A DNA stretch of 64,000 nt from the NCBI GenBank assembly GCA_964007475.1, contig OZ023273.1, positions 123,923,812-123,987,811 on the forward strand. Direction: 5' to 3'. Shown here one piece after another: positions 29,201-61,699 of this stretch; position 1 is the first letter of the stretch; each line of letters begins with the position of its first letter. The position numbers and the translations under genes were made by a program. This DNA comes from Hybos culiciformis. Its lineage: Eukaryota > Arthropoda > Insecta > Diptera > Hybotidae. The notes beneath the pieces were generated by a model. That model ran no database searches and was not told the DNA's origin. It saw nothing but the letters and a program-made list of their open reading frames with translations.

Positions 29201-32200
29201 TATTATTTAAGTGCATCCTTATGTCCACGTTTTTAATTTTTTTTTTTCAATCTAACTAGCTAGGATTTAAGATTCATTATTCTATTCAGAATAATCTGGA
29301 TATAATTTACATTCTCGTATCTTTAATTTAAAACAAACAATCATGACGACTCAATTCCATATATTCCGGAATATTATTTTTTTTTATATCTAATCGACAT
29401 AAGTATAATAAAATATATATAAAAACCTATAGGTAATATAATGGAAACAGATTTTTTAAGGAAATATTACATTATATTTATTTATTTTTTTAAGAGAAAA
29501 AAAAAAGGTAAAAAAAAAAGAAGAAAATATGAAAAATGTACAAAAAATGCTACAGAATCATTAAACGCGATGATGTAGAGAATCACGTTTTTCGGTGCTT
29601 TTTAAAAGAAAGTACTATTACGTGAGAAAATAAAATAAATTCTTGAACATATATATATATACTGTATATATATTCTTTTTTTTTTTATTCAAAAAATCAT
29701 TTCTCCCAAGAATAAGACATTCTTTTAGTAGAAAACATTTCATAAAAAAAAAATAAAATAAAAAAGGATATTGAAAAATAATATTTCAATTGCTATGGTC
29801 AAATTATAAAAAATTTATAATAAATAAAAATATTACGGACGAGCCAAGGATTTTTATTTTAAATTACATTTTTGTTTTCTCAGGATTTGATATAAAAATA
29901 ATTAATTTGATTGATTTTCAAAACGTGAATCATTGAAATTATTATTATTATAAGAATACTATATGATTACAGGATATTATCCTTAATTATTATTTCTATA
30001 AAATCAAAGATTCAAAAGGTAATAATTTATGAATTTTAAAATTATTATTATTTGAAATCTGTACAGAAAATTAGTTAATGAAAATATGTTTGATAATCAT
30101 CGTTAAGAACGTTTGATATAAATACGTGAATTATACTTAGTGCTAGCTGTTTTTTTTATACAAAGTTGTGTTGTAAATCTTCAAAACAAATCCAGTAAAA
30201 ATGTATTATATTCATTGGAAACTCTTGGAACATTATCAATTCAGTCCTTGAAATTCAGAATTACATACACAGTTTGTCGTTTGTCTATTGGAATGAGAGT
30301 TTAGTTTACTATTCAGAAAGATCGTTAAGTTTAAATTCAAAAAATTACTACTACACACTAGACTAAATACTGTAACCAAAATCGGGGACTAAAAATCTTA
30401 CTATTTTATATTTTATCTACGAATGATACAACCCATATTCACAGATAATATTTAATGGGCCTAAAATGGCTTACCATGGACTTGCAAACCTATTAATTTA
30501 TGTACTAACTTCTACAGCATAATATTCTTTAATATTTAAATTGTACTATATATCATATATATTGCTGCAAGAATTTGATAATATTCATAATATTTACAAG
30601 TTAGATTATTAAAGTCCGTAGGGATATCTATAACAAAACCTAATAATAATTTCCAAAAAACTTGATCAACATGAACTAGTCTCAAGGTACACATACATTT
30701 ATTAGAAGATATTAATTTCTTAAAAATTAAATAAATTTTTTATAATATTAGTTTTTATTTAATTTATTGTTCAATCATTTATTTTTCAATTAACTAAATA
30801 TTTAAAAGTTTTTATTTGCTTTGAAAGTTGCCAGAATAATAAAAACGACAGAATCTTTGAAACTTAAATATAATTTTCTTCCTTTGATTTTATTGATGAT
30901 TGAAATCAATTAAAACTTAAATAATTAATTTAATAAAAAAAATACAAAAAAAAAATTAAATCAATAAACTTTTCTTTTACTTTTTCAACATGAACTTAGT
31001 CTTCAATATTTCTTGTACACAAAAAAAAAAAAATTGTTTTAGTTTCTTTTTTATTTTATTTCGAGAATTTTTGTGCAGGTCATATAAAAATGGCATAAAA
31101 TTACAAATTCTACGAATGGAATAAAAATTATTTTGTATCACGAATATAGTTTCGCAAAATAAAATATTATTCATTGAGAAACGATTAATTGAGAAGTTAC
31201 TTACTACCTTGAATTTCAATTAAAAAAAAAAAATTACTTCAACTACTTCTAGTGTAATCAAGTTCTATTTACTGAAACAAATTTGACAATTATTTAAAAA
31301 AAAATTTGGAAAAATATTATTTTGCCTTTTAAAATTGAAATCATTGAACAATAAATTTAATACCATTATTTTAATCAAACGATGAATTTATTAAGAATAA
31401 CCACAGAAAATTTACAAATTTTTGAAAAGCTCTAATTGGTTTTAGATTTTTTTTCATTTTCTTTTCGTTTTATTTTTCCCCAAAAATAAATAAACTTTTA
31501 CGTTCTATGATAAAAAGTTGCATTAAGGATGTATTTTATAATAAGTCTTGAAAAATATATACATTTTTTTTTTTTTTTCAAAAGTTCCTCAATCAATATT
31601 GCAAGCATCCTTCTTCATTTTCTTAAAAAAAAAAATAAAAAATAAAAATAAATTCTTGTTTTAGAGTCTAATTTATATAATTTTTTTTTATTTTTTTTTT
31701 TTGCTGCAACTTCCTTTAAATTAACGAGGACATGACAAAAATCCTTCCATTTAACAGGAAGAAAGTAAAAGAAATTTGTCAAGAGTCAGCAACAGTTTTT
31801 TGACAACAAATTATTTCATTTTATTATTATTATTATTATTTTTATTTTTTTTTTTGCTGAGAAGAGGAAAAACTTTGTTATAATTTTTGCTCTGTTTGTC
31901 ATTAAGTTGTAATAACGAAAAAGTTAAAAAAAAAAAAAAAAATTGTTAAACTTCAAGAACGATTGCATATTTTTATTTTTTTTTTTAAGTTGTAAAAAAT
32001 TCATGTTAATTACTTATTAACACACCCTTAATAAAATTTACATTTCAAGTTTATAAAAATAATAACAAACACAAAAAAATAAAATAAAAATACAAACTGT
32101 GTAGGAAAATTCAGAAAGTTGATTGGGAGATTGAAAATGTTTCTGTTTATTTTTGCTTGGTCGTTCGTTCGTAAACAAAAAAAAACTTTTTGGCCAGTAA

Positions 32201-35200
32201 AAAAAAAAAAAAAAAATTTTTTTGTTTTACTTTTTCCAAAAAAGAAAAAAAAAAAAGGAAAATCACAAAATTAAATTACGAAAAGTCAAACAAATAAAAA
32301 AAACCTAACTTTTTTAAATAAAGTATTTATAATGAAAATTCGAATTTCTCTTAAAATACTTGACACAGTTGAAAATTTTTGCAACTTGATTAGAAGTGAT
32401 AAAATCAAATAAATTATGGTAGAACCAGAATTTGGTGTTTTAGTTTTGTATTTAATTCTGTGTCGAAGTTAATAAACTTTAGAAAGGATATTTGATTCTT
32501 ATTCAATGCAACCACTAGCTTAATTTAAATTGCACACTAAATGAAAGTGAATAATCTTTAAATAGATATATGTCGAATAGAAATTTTTTTTTCTTTTATT
32601 AAAAAATAAACTAAATAATTGAAAATAAAAATTGAAGCTTAATTATTAATGAGGGCTATAATACTGCATATCAAGCTCGACCAACTATTTTCATTTTCAA
32701 ATATAAGGCCAACTTATATACACACAAGAAAAAGTTTAATCTTAAAAATATCTATTTTAATAAATCTCTCTCTCTTGTAAATAATGAATAGAAGATATAC
32801 AATTGATTCAATATTTATTATTTTTAAATCACTATATTTTGACTGAAATGTTAACAATGTTCCCTCGTATTTTAATATTATTTAGCTTCATCATCCATTT
32901 AAAATCTTGTATTACTAACCCTTATGATTTTTACATTAAAAAAAACTATTGGTTCATAAACATTTTCAAAAGTTTTTTTGAAGTAAATTATAAAAAATAT
33001 CCAGGAAAAGTACAAAATATTAGCTTTATAGTATATTTTTGTGTAGTAGACTTTAAAAAAAGTTCCTTCTACTTAATTTTTTTTTTCAGCCATCTGTCAA
33101 TTTTCTTGAATTTTAAAAAAATGAAAGATAAAAAAAAACATAATGTTGATAATATAAACACTGAAGCATAAGTTACTTAATAATTTTGCTTTAAAACATA
33201 TATTCGTACTAATTTGATATACTACTGCTGAAATGCAAAAGATTATGCTAAATTGTTATGCCATTTTATCATAATTCCGAGCATATTTTTATTCGTTTTT
33301 TAACTAACGAAAATTTAATTAATTTTGTATAAAATTTCATCACACATCATAACCTTAAACTTTTATTTTTTACTAACATACGTATATATAAAAAATTAAT
33401 GTACTACAAATGACTCAAAATTAGATGTACATTTAAAGAGTTTGAAGAAACTTTTAACGATTTATTTTATAAATTCTGTAAGCTTTGAAACAAATTTCTA
33501 TTTCCAATGGTATAAGGTATAGTTTAATCATATATCGTAATTAACCTACATAAAAACCTTATGTACACAATTATAAGAAAAGTTTAATGGAATTAAGCTT
33601 AAAAGGTAGGTAGTTAAGTTATGCATAAATTTGAAAATCAATAATTTCATTTTTATATGTTTTTAACAAAAATTTTCACATTATTAAATTAAGCAGATGG
33701 TAATAAATCTAATTTGTTCCTAAACATAATATTACTTTTTTTCTCATTTTTTTTTTTTTTTTTTCTAAACTTTGAAAACGAAGGGAATGTTTAACATATT
33801 CTGCTTCAATGATTTCTACAGCAGTATCATATCTTTGTCTGAATCCCATGGCTAATCAAGAGAAGTAAATTAATGTTTTATTATTTTCGTAAAAATTGTA
33901 ACGTAGTAAATCAGTCTACCTGAAAATTTATATTATATGCAACGATAAATTTAATTATGTTTTCCTTTAACATATTTTTTTTTGATTTTTTTTTCCTTTT
34001 TTCAATATTAGAAACTTATCCAGCATCCTTGAATGTTACTTCTTCAACAAAAGATGAAGTGTTATGATTGTATGAAATGTATGAAGAATATGTTGAATAT
34101 GATAAAATTATATTTCAAATGTTTAAACGTGTAGCAATTTACAGCCCATACATATGATTTGCCTTTTCCAAAATGGTATGACAACTTTAAATTTACAGAA
34201 CAGTTTTTTTATATTATATAAAAACATTTAATCCTTTTTCGGAATACATAGTTATTCCATCTAAGGAAATAAAATTTTCTCGTGCTTTTGGGGCCGCAAG
34301 GTATTTGTTCTTTTTGTATAGTATGTTTTAGGGAATTTTGATTATGGAGAAGTTTTAAATTTTATTTATATTAATTTACATTTTTTTTGATAGGTCAAAT
34401 ATTCATGTAATATTTGTAGAATTAATTATCGAATTTGTTCGTATTTTCATTAATTTCTAAAAGTAATAAAAAAGTAGGAACTTTTTTTGTTCTGTTAAAT
34501 ATTTTTATTTGCTTAAAGTTGAGAGATGAAATGAAGAATTTTTCATGAATTTTAATTTTACAGATCATTACATTTTAAGGTTTTTTTGCTCTCACAGACT
34601 TCATTTTTTTTTTTTTTATTTAATTTTTTTTTTTTATTGAAGAAGACTCTTGAAGGATAAAAGTGGAAAATTAAAACTTAAAAAAAAAAAAAAGAGCAAA
34701 ATGGAAGAAAACGGAAGTTTATTGGTTTTTTTTTTTACACGTAGGTTAATTATTATTATCATTTTGAGATTTTATATTTGAAATGGAATTAAAGTTTTTT
34801 GTATATTATTATGAAAATAGATTAATTTATGTTGTATACATTTAAATTAAAATCATTATATAAATTTATACAAGCAAAAGAGTTTCAACACGTGCAAGTA
34901 AAAATAAATTAGAACTCTTTGCTTTGTCCAGTCCCCATAAATTTAATTTTTAAAGTTTTGCATGACTGAACTTTTTTCTTTTTTAAATATTTTTGTTAAT
35001 AAGAAAAAGAGAAATATAAATATATTATAGGATTAGCTATTCATATAAAATTCTTTAATTCATTTAATTGAAAAAAATTATTTGTGACATCAAAGGCTTC
35101 AAAGAACTTCAAAGCCTTAAAAGGACTTCAAAGGAGTTGATTCTTAAAACTTTGTACCATACTTTCAATTTGCCACCGATATTCTAAGTTGTCAAAAGAC

Positions 35201-38200
35201 GTCGAAAATAAAATGTATTTATTATTTTTTTATTCTGGATTTTTTCAGAAGCCAAATAATTCATACATATGCATATATAAGCAAGCATTCTCCAGATAGA
35301 TCACTACTTTACTTGCTAATAAATTTCAATGAATTTTTGAAAAATTACCAGTTTTAAACAGTTTTCCTTCTTTTGAAAATACCGAAATCCTACTTAATAA
35401 AATAGAAAAATCCAAACCTTTTTACTACCAAATGAACAAAAAACAAAAAGCAGGAAAATATATCGTTTACCTATGAAGAACTTTAATTCAATCTTCTATA
35501 CCAGCCATAATACCAAAAGTATGCCGACAAATTATGCTAATTTCACTTTTATAACTAAATAAAGCTCAATTATTCAATTATTAGCTCCCTCTGTGCAGTT
35601 AAATAACCAAATTTTCAGTCAAGTTAATTAACAATAAGTCATTGATTTAAAATTAAATTCACACCAAGAAGATAGGAAAACAATTTCGCAAAAAGTAAAT
35701 AAGAACGAACCTTTATATGTTAAATTGTAAAAACAAATATTTTTGTTACAAATTTTAATTAAAGCTTTAAAACTTTAAATTGGTTTGTCATATTATGAAA
35801 AATTTTACTTCAACAAAATAAATATAATAATAAAATAAACTATATGTATGTACTTCTATATGTTCTTGAAATATTTTCGTATCGAAATTCTTAAGAAACT
35901 TGCATGAGGAAATTATTTGAAAAATTTGCAGGAAACTAACGTTCTCTCCATCAAAAAGATTCAAAGTGTTTTCCATGTTTTCAAAAGAAAAATTTCCTAC
36001 TATGAAATAGAGTGATTTGCAAATTTATTATAGTTAAATAATTCTTGAATCAAGTTATTGTTAATACAACGATGTTGTAAAATATTTTTTTTTTTTTTGA
36101 TAATATTTAGATTTATTGAGCTAAATAGTATATATGTATATTAGGGACACTTCAAAATAAAATATTTTTCTTATACGGTCATAATTGATCAATGAATAAT
36201 TCAACATCCAAAATATCTGTTATATTGTTTACTTGTTTACAATGTTTACCCTCCATTGATTCGAATTTTGGACTGCAATTAGATTTCGATAAAAATTGGG
36301 AAAACTAACCGAAGGTAATTTTAGTCTAAATGCATAAAATGCGTTTTTTTTTAGCTTCATTTATGAGGTAGATTTCTAAGTTCTTTAACTGGAAAAAGTA
36401 AACCATTCCAAATATAGAAAAAGCTTGAAAAATTTACTTACACATAACTTTTCTACAAAGAATGCGTTTACAATTTCTAGCTAAAAACAAAAAAAAAAAA
36501 ACATCTACCTAAATATGGTATACTTCTTATATATGTTTTTATATATTTATGTTAATATTATTGTACAAACAACATATTTTATTTTTATATAATATTACTT
36601 TTAGTATGTATAATTTGTTAAATAAAACATTTTTTTGAAACTTTGATTTGAAATTTTTCTAAAATACGTATATACCCAAATGCATAAATAAATTCTAGAC
36701 TATATAGTATGTAACTCAGACATTGATTGAATCTTTTTTGGCACACAAAGTTGAGTAAAATAGATAAACTTTTTCATAAGGATAAAATTAAAATTTGATT
36801 AAAAAAAAAAAAAATTTCGAAAAATATTATTGTCATAAACTTTAATTCAATATGTTTTATAATATGTATTTTTGTTTATTATTTTGTAATAATTTTATTT
36901 TAAAGAACTTGAGAAACATTATTATAATGTTTTATGTTAATGAAAAAATTGCTCTAAATTATACCTATGGTTTTTTCTGTACTTTGGAACTAAAAGTTAG
37001 AAATATATACATAAATATTTTTTGAAAACCAATTTTCACGAGGCCTCGTCAGGTTTAGATCTTTTGCAGCTCTTTCTTCTAATTTTAAAGACAATCTTTA
37101 AAATTATTGTTATTTTCTTTAGATAGAGCTAATTATTGTCTTATCTTCGATATTATGTATAACATATATAGTCAATTAAGAAACATTTTACAAAATCTTT
37201 CGAAATGGAAAACTATTTGATTGAAGAATATAATCTTTTATGGTAATTTGGTTTTTTTTTTTGGTGAATTACTGAATTAGAAAATCTTGATATTCCTTTG
37301 GGTCAATTAATTCTTCCAAATTTTTTAGTCAATAAGTATTTTTATTTTATTTCTAGAATTACAATGGTTTGTTATTATTTTATCGTATATTTGATGAACT
37401 AATTTAAGCTAAATTGAGTTCAATTTCATTTAAATGTTCAATGAAAACAAACTACTAAACCAATACAATTTCTTCTTTTTTTTTTGGAAAAAAATATAAA
37501 AAAACTAAGTTAAGAAAAACAATAAAACTGTTCATTTAAGGATAATAAACAGATTTGCTGACCACTAACTATATTCATTAAAGGACATAAATTGAAGATG
37601 CATCGATTTTGCTCATACATAGATAAAACGTGACTGAAATTTTAAACGTTTATCTGAATTTTTAAATAAAAAAAAAAAAAAAGATTTTGTTAATAAAAAA
37701 AAACTATAGATTCAAATAACTTTAGGACTTTAAATCAAAATCAAATATTTTTTTTACCAGACAGCGCTTTGTAAGCTTGAAGAAGGTTTTAAAAAATAAT
37801 TGGAAAGTGTTTTTATGTATAAAAAGTTTTTTTTGTTTCAAAATAGACCTGATATGAAAAGGCAATATTAAAAATGGGGTCCTTATTTGGTTTGATAACA
37901 TAATAACCAATCAAATAATGACAGTTGCTGTTTTTGTGGAGCCCTAAGACTAATAGACAATATATCGTTATTGTTATGCCAAATTTGTGTCAAATAAATT
38001 ATTAAATTACTAAAAATATAAATTTTTTCTGTGAATCTAAATTTTACTTCAATTTTAGAGGTAAATCAGGTAAAGTTTCCTTGATTTATAAGTATGTGCA
38101 ATACTTTTCCTGATTCTATATAGACTAAAGATAAGCAATTTAAAAATTTACAAAAAAAAAAAATCAAAAGAATGGAAAAAGTCTGCAGTACAAAATAAAA

Positions 38201-39084
38201 AAAAAATAAAAATTTAAAACCGAATCAATTTCTTCAAAAAGCATTTTTTTTTATAAAAACTAAATAATAATAAAAATAAAAAATAATTTCTTCTTTCGAA
38301 AATCTTAATATTACCTCTGCATCCTTGAAATTTCAAATTTTTGTATCTAATTCTGAGGCGTTTCACTTAGCGAAGTTTGTGATATCGATTCTCGAAACTA
38401 ATAAGTATGCCCTTTACTTTTTCTTTCCCATTGTAGACCATGTTCATTCAATTCAACCGTAGTTTATGTAATTTCTAGAAATCAGCCGATGTAGTATTTA
38501 TATATGTACGCACCTTTATTGATAAAAGATACAAAACATTCTAATTGCTCCTTTCTTTGAAAATAAATTATATTTGAAAAATTAATTGTCGAAGAAATAC
38601 TTTTTAGCGTTCAACATTATATTTATTTAAAATATATCTTCTATAATTTTGTCTCATAATAATAATAAAATCAATGAAAGATAATAATTAATTATTAAAT
38701 TAATTCAAAAAAAAAAGTCTTACAAAATTCTTGAAAAATTTTAAGAAATATTATCCTATTTGTTTGTAAAATTATAATAGTGTATACAAATATTTTAAAT
38801 AAAGGGCTTAGATTTTGTATTTTATACATAATAATACTTAGGTAGAAAAATTTTCAATGCAATAAATTTTCTCAAAAAACATCTGCAACTAAAATAATGT
38901 ATAATATTTTAAAATACTACAAAAAAAAAAAAAAAATTATATTAAATAATTTCATAATATTTATCATTTTTTTTACCTATAACAAATACGTAAAGAAAAT
39001 TCAATTCTCAAAAGAAATCTTATTTTATTGTTAAAAATTGCATTGCTTTTAAAAGAAAATCTGTTTTGATTTATTTGTTGCAAT

Positions 39085-39115
39085 TTTCCGCCGTCCTAGC
39101 GGCAAAATTATAAAA
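39085..39115. other. small GC hairpin
   Basis: AATTTTCCGCCG and AGCGGCAAAATT flank a five-base spacer and pair with one mismatch. It is isolated in A+T-rich sequence with no T-run terminator role that I can support. Confidence 0.25.
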
Positions 39116-40537
39116 TATCTTTTTTCCATTTAACTATTTATAACAAAATATATGTATGTATACAATACATTTTAGTTTATTTTTTCGTTTTATTATGTAT
39201 TCTTTATGTTCTTTTCTTTTTGTTTTTTTTTTTAATTTTTATATCTATTCTGTTCATAAGATCATAAATTTTATTTTCAAAATAACCAAAACCATAAGAA
39301 TAGAAATTACGTGAAACTTGATAATTTTATCGAAGAAAGTTAAAGTATCTTTTAGTTTTTATTTCGAAATAAAATTTAACATTGATCTTTAACTGTAAGA
39401 ATATTTTCGGCTCTGAGACATCAACTGTAGTTTAAAGCTTTAAAATCTGTGTTAATACAAAAAGCTTGACTGACACTAAAGTAAATTTTATTCAAAGAGC
39501 ACTTTCGACTTATTTATTGATCAAGTTTTTCCTTCAAATCAATAAGAATAAATATTTAGGAATTGGAAATCTTTTGAAACAAAAATGTTATTTGTTAATC
39601 TCTAATTTGACGATCATGGTTTCAAAGTGTGTCTATGAAGATTTTTTTTTGGGAATGAGTAATATGGAAGTGAATTAATTGACATGAATTTATTGACTTT
39701 ATAAGCAATGCTATTCGAGTTTTTTCAAAAGGTATTTATTAGAATAAATATCGTTCTATTATCGAAGTTTTAGTTAAACAAACATTAGATAAATTTGACT
39801 TTATGTCTAGAAGTTTCACAAAATTTTCATCAATTTCTACGAAACACAATTCTTTTGTTATTGTCTGTATAAAAAAAAAAAAATTATTCGCTATAAGACT
39901 TCCAATTTTTAGTATCATTTTGCTTCAAAAATTCTGTATAAAAAAATTTTTCAGGTAGAAACCATTTGTACTTAAATATATAATATTCATCAAATTGCAA
40001 TAAATAAAAATAAAAAAAGATTTAATATAAAGTGAATCAAGGGAAAAAATTGCTTAGAAAAACTATTTAATTTGTTTTGTTTATTAAGAAAATTGTAAAA
40101 TAGAGTGCTTTCTTTTACTATCGGCTTATATAGTTCTTAAGTTTATTTTGTTATAATAAAAAAATCAAGAAATGATACCAACAAAAAATTAATTTGTTTT
40201 CGAAAAAAATTTTAGTTATTTCTTAGTCAATTTAGCTACTTCAAAGGTAATCAAAGGTAATCATTTCAAAAAAAAATTTAAATTATTTGTCCATAGGCTT
40301 AAGATGTTCAGGATAAAATAGTGTGGAAATATTTATGCTGAAAAAAAATCGGTTATGGTTAATTAAGAACATATTAAGTTACGCCAGCAATGGAAAATCT
40401 AACATATATTTCTAATTATTGAATTCTGTGTCGAACATTCGTCTTCATTTATATAAAATAATTTTATGTGTGCACATCATTCAAAATGCCAGGATAAAAT
40501 CGTATTGTAATTAATCTATATAATATGTGTGTAGTAT

Positions 40538-40575
40538 GACGAGAGTTCGATTCCCATTTCGTGATGAAATTTTGT
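40538..40575 (+). other. isolated B-box-like string
   Basis: GAGTTCGATTCCC resembles the T-arm of a tRNA gene, but no A-box or cloverleaf precedes it. It may be a fragment of a tRNA-derived repeat. Confidence 0.2.
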
Positions 40576-42025
40576 TTAATTTGTTCACTTGATTTAATTT
40601 ATTTGTGCTGTTAAAACAATTTGTATTCTCTCATTTATTGAAATCTGAAAATACTTAAATGTATAAAATGTCATTTATATATCTTTTTTTTTGTTGTATA
40701 AATAACTTATTTACCATTTTAACGCTTTAATAATTCTCCAGAATATGTAATATGCAGACAATAAAATTTTATAAAGGTATAAGAATAAAATTTTATTAAA
40801 TCTCAGTAATGTTTTCCAATTCCAATCTTTGTATTAACCCAATTTATCCTTGGGAGTAAAAAGCATATGAAATTGTTATTTTTATTGTTCTCCCAAAAAT
40901 TTATTTATTTACTTTTTTTGTTCCCATTGATTTTTATTTTACGTTTTTTTTTTTGGGAAAATGATATTATTATTATTATTATTATTTTTTTTCATTTTAT
41001 TTATTTTTTTTGTTTATTCTTTCATGGGAAAATTGATTTTTTTTTTAATTAGTATTCTTTTAGGATGCTTAAAATATTTCACCAATGAAAATTGAAACCA
41101 TTTTTATTTTCCATTTCTGCGTTAACATATTAAAAAAAAAAAACGAAGGAAAATACGCCAAAAAAAAGTACTTTAAGTTCTCAGGGGCATTAAATTAATT
41201 AAATTAAAGAAATATAGGTAGATGTATGAAATAAAAACGATTTTTGGTTAAGTAAATTTAAGTTATTTCGTATTTGGAATTGATTTCTATAAAGATTTTT
41301 TTTTGAAATTTAGGAAAAATCAATTTTAATGCGTTTGTTTTTCATTTTCGAATCAATGAAATTTAACTTGATTTACAATAATAATTATAGACTCCAGTTA
41401 TTATACTTTTATATGAATGTACGTTTACATAGTAGTAAAGTAAGTAATTGAATCGTTTTTTAAGTATCATTCGTGCACGAAATAAAATTTTATTTTAATT
41501 AATATTATCTACAGCTGGCTACATCATTGATGATTAGTCTACCGCGTTGATGATAAGTTGTCTAAAAAATGGAAAATTTTATCGCAATAAATCATTTACG
41601 AGTCTGCTCGATCTACTTAAAACCCAACCTAATCTAAAATTTTAGGTATATATTTTTTTTTTAAATAATGCACACATTTTTAATAGTAGTTATGATTCAA
41701 TGATAAAGTTATTTTTATAGTGTTGCGTTAATGGTCGAATTTATTTATTTTTCTAAATTCAAACAAATTGAATTTTTAATTAACCATTGAACTTGGTAAA
41801 TAAATAAATAAAAAATGTTCTTGTTTCTCATATTTCCAATAATTTTTCATAAACGAAAACTTTTTTTTGTGCTATAACAAAAATTAATATAAATAAATAT
41901 CTGTTGAAAATAAATATAAAATTTTTATTATTATTGCACTTAGAATAAATAATATGAAAATTTTTTGAAGGACAAAAGTCTATATACGGGTGGTCCAAAA
42001 TTTATGATTATATTGAGGATGAATT

Positions 42026-42439
42026 TTTATTTGATTTTTAACATAAGAATTCGAATTTTGCTTGTTCTTAAATATTAACTTTGATTTTGGGACTTTGTGA
42101 AGGTAATAAGCATTAATGTCATAGTTTTCGCACATATTTTTTTTTTTGAAAAAGATCCAACTTTTAATCAAAATCTTTGTATGTTTCGATAACGCCCTTA
42201 TACCCTATCTACCTATTTGAATATCAACAAATAAAAAAAACCAAAATAAATTTATCTTGCAATAAGATTTTAATTTGCTCTTCTTGGTTGTTAGTATAAT
42301 ATTAAAATGAAAACAGAATACAAAATCAGTTGTTTGCAGTTAGTTATTCAATTTTTGGACAAAAATATTTTTACTGCATTTTATGGTGAAAAAATGTGCA
42401 ATTTTTTTATTTCTTTATTGTTTTTTTTTTTCATTTAAA
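42026..42439 (-). other. alpha-tubulin 3' untranslated region, candidate poly(A) signals
   Basis: Downstream of the stop, the minus strand shows AATAAA at 42419-42414 and 42411-42406, close to the stop, and again at 42031-42026. The first two would give a very short tail region and the third about 400 nt. The true cleavage site cannot be chosen from sequence alone. Confidence 0.4.
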
Positions 42440-61487
<19,048 letters not shown>

Positions 61488-61664
61488 TTTTAATTAAGAT
61501 TTTCTTTTTTTTTTCACTTTCAATAATCAAAATAAATTTATTTAAAAAAAAATAATTTTTTTTTTAATTATTTTTCTATTTTCAATTAAGTTTTCTGTAA
61601 AATTAAAATTGACCGAAGAGTATCCGTAAATTTGTCTGTAATGCAACAAATATGGAGATAGACT
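61488..61664 (-). other. inferred 5' untranslated leader of alpha-tubulin
   Basis: This is the sequence between the inferred initiator and the start codon. It is T- and A-rich and has no upstream ATG on the minus strand. It ends AATTAAAAATG, a favourable A-rich insect start context. The 73-codon minus frame at 61542-61763 overlaps it but starts upstream of the TATA box and is considered chance. Confidence 0.45.
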
Positions 61665-61697
61665 AAACTTGTTTTGGAATTTCCACGTCTTTTTATA
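61664..61697 (-). promoter_or_regulatory. probable core promoter of alpha-tubulin (TATA box and Inr-like start)
   Basis: On the minus strand TATAAAAA lies at 61697-61690. A TTTAGTC motif resembling the insect initiator follows, with its A at 61664, 33 bases downstream of the first T of the box. That spacing suits TATA-directed transcription. A start here gives a leader of about 177 nt with no ATG before the one at 61487. In such A+T-rich DNA TATA-like strings are common, so spacing, initiator and clean leader together carry the call. Confidence 0.5.
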
Positions 61698-61699
61698 CC

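Larger units (their letters stand above)
26236..42025. other. no gene seen
   Basis: This is a long A+T-rich stretch with many poly-A and poly-T runs and ATT microsatellites (near 31.83 and 40.97 kb). The open frames, up to 122 codons at 32803, are Phe/Ile/Lys/Asn-rich and show no family features. A short CTTCAAAG repetition occurs near 35.09-35.13 kb. Confidence 0.65.

Noticed and set aside
32803..33171. 122-codon plus-strand frame
   Set aside because: Composition is that of random A+T-rich sequence (Phe, Ile, Lys, Asn, Tyr), with poly-A-derived Lys runs and no family signature.
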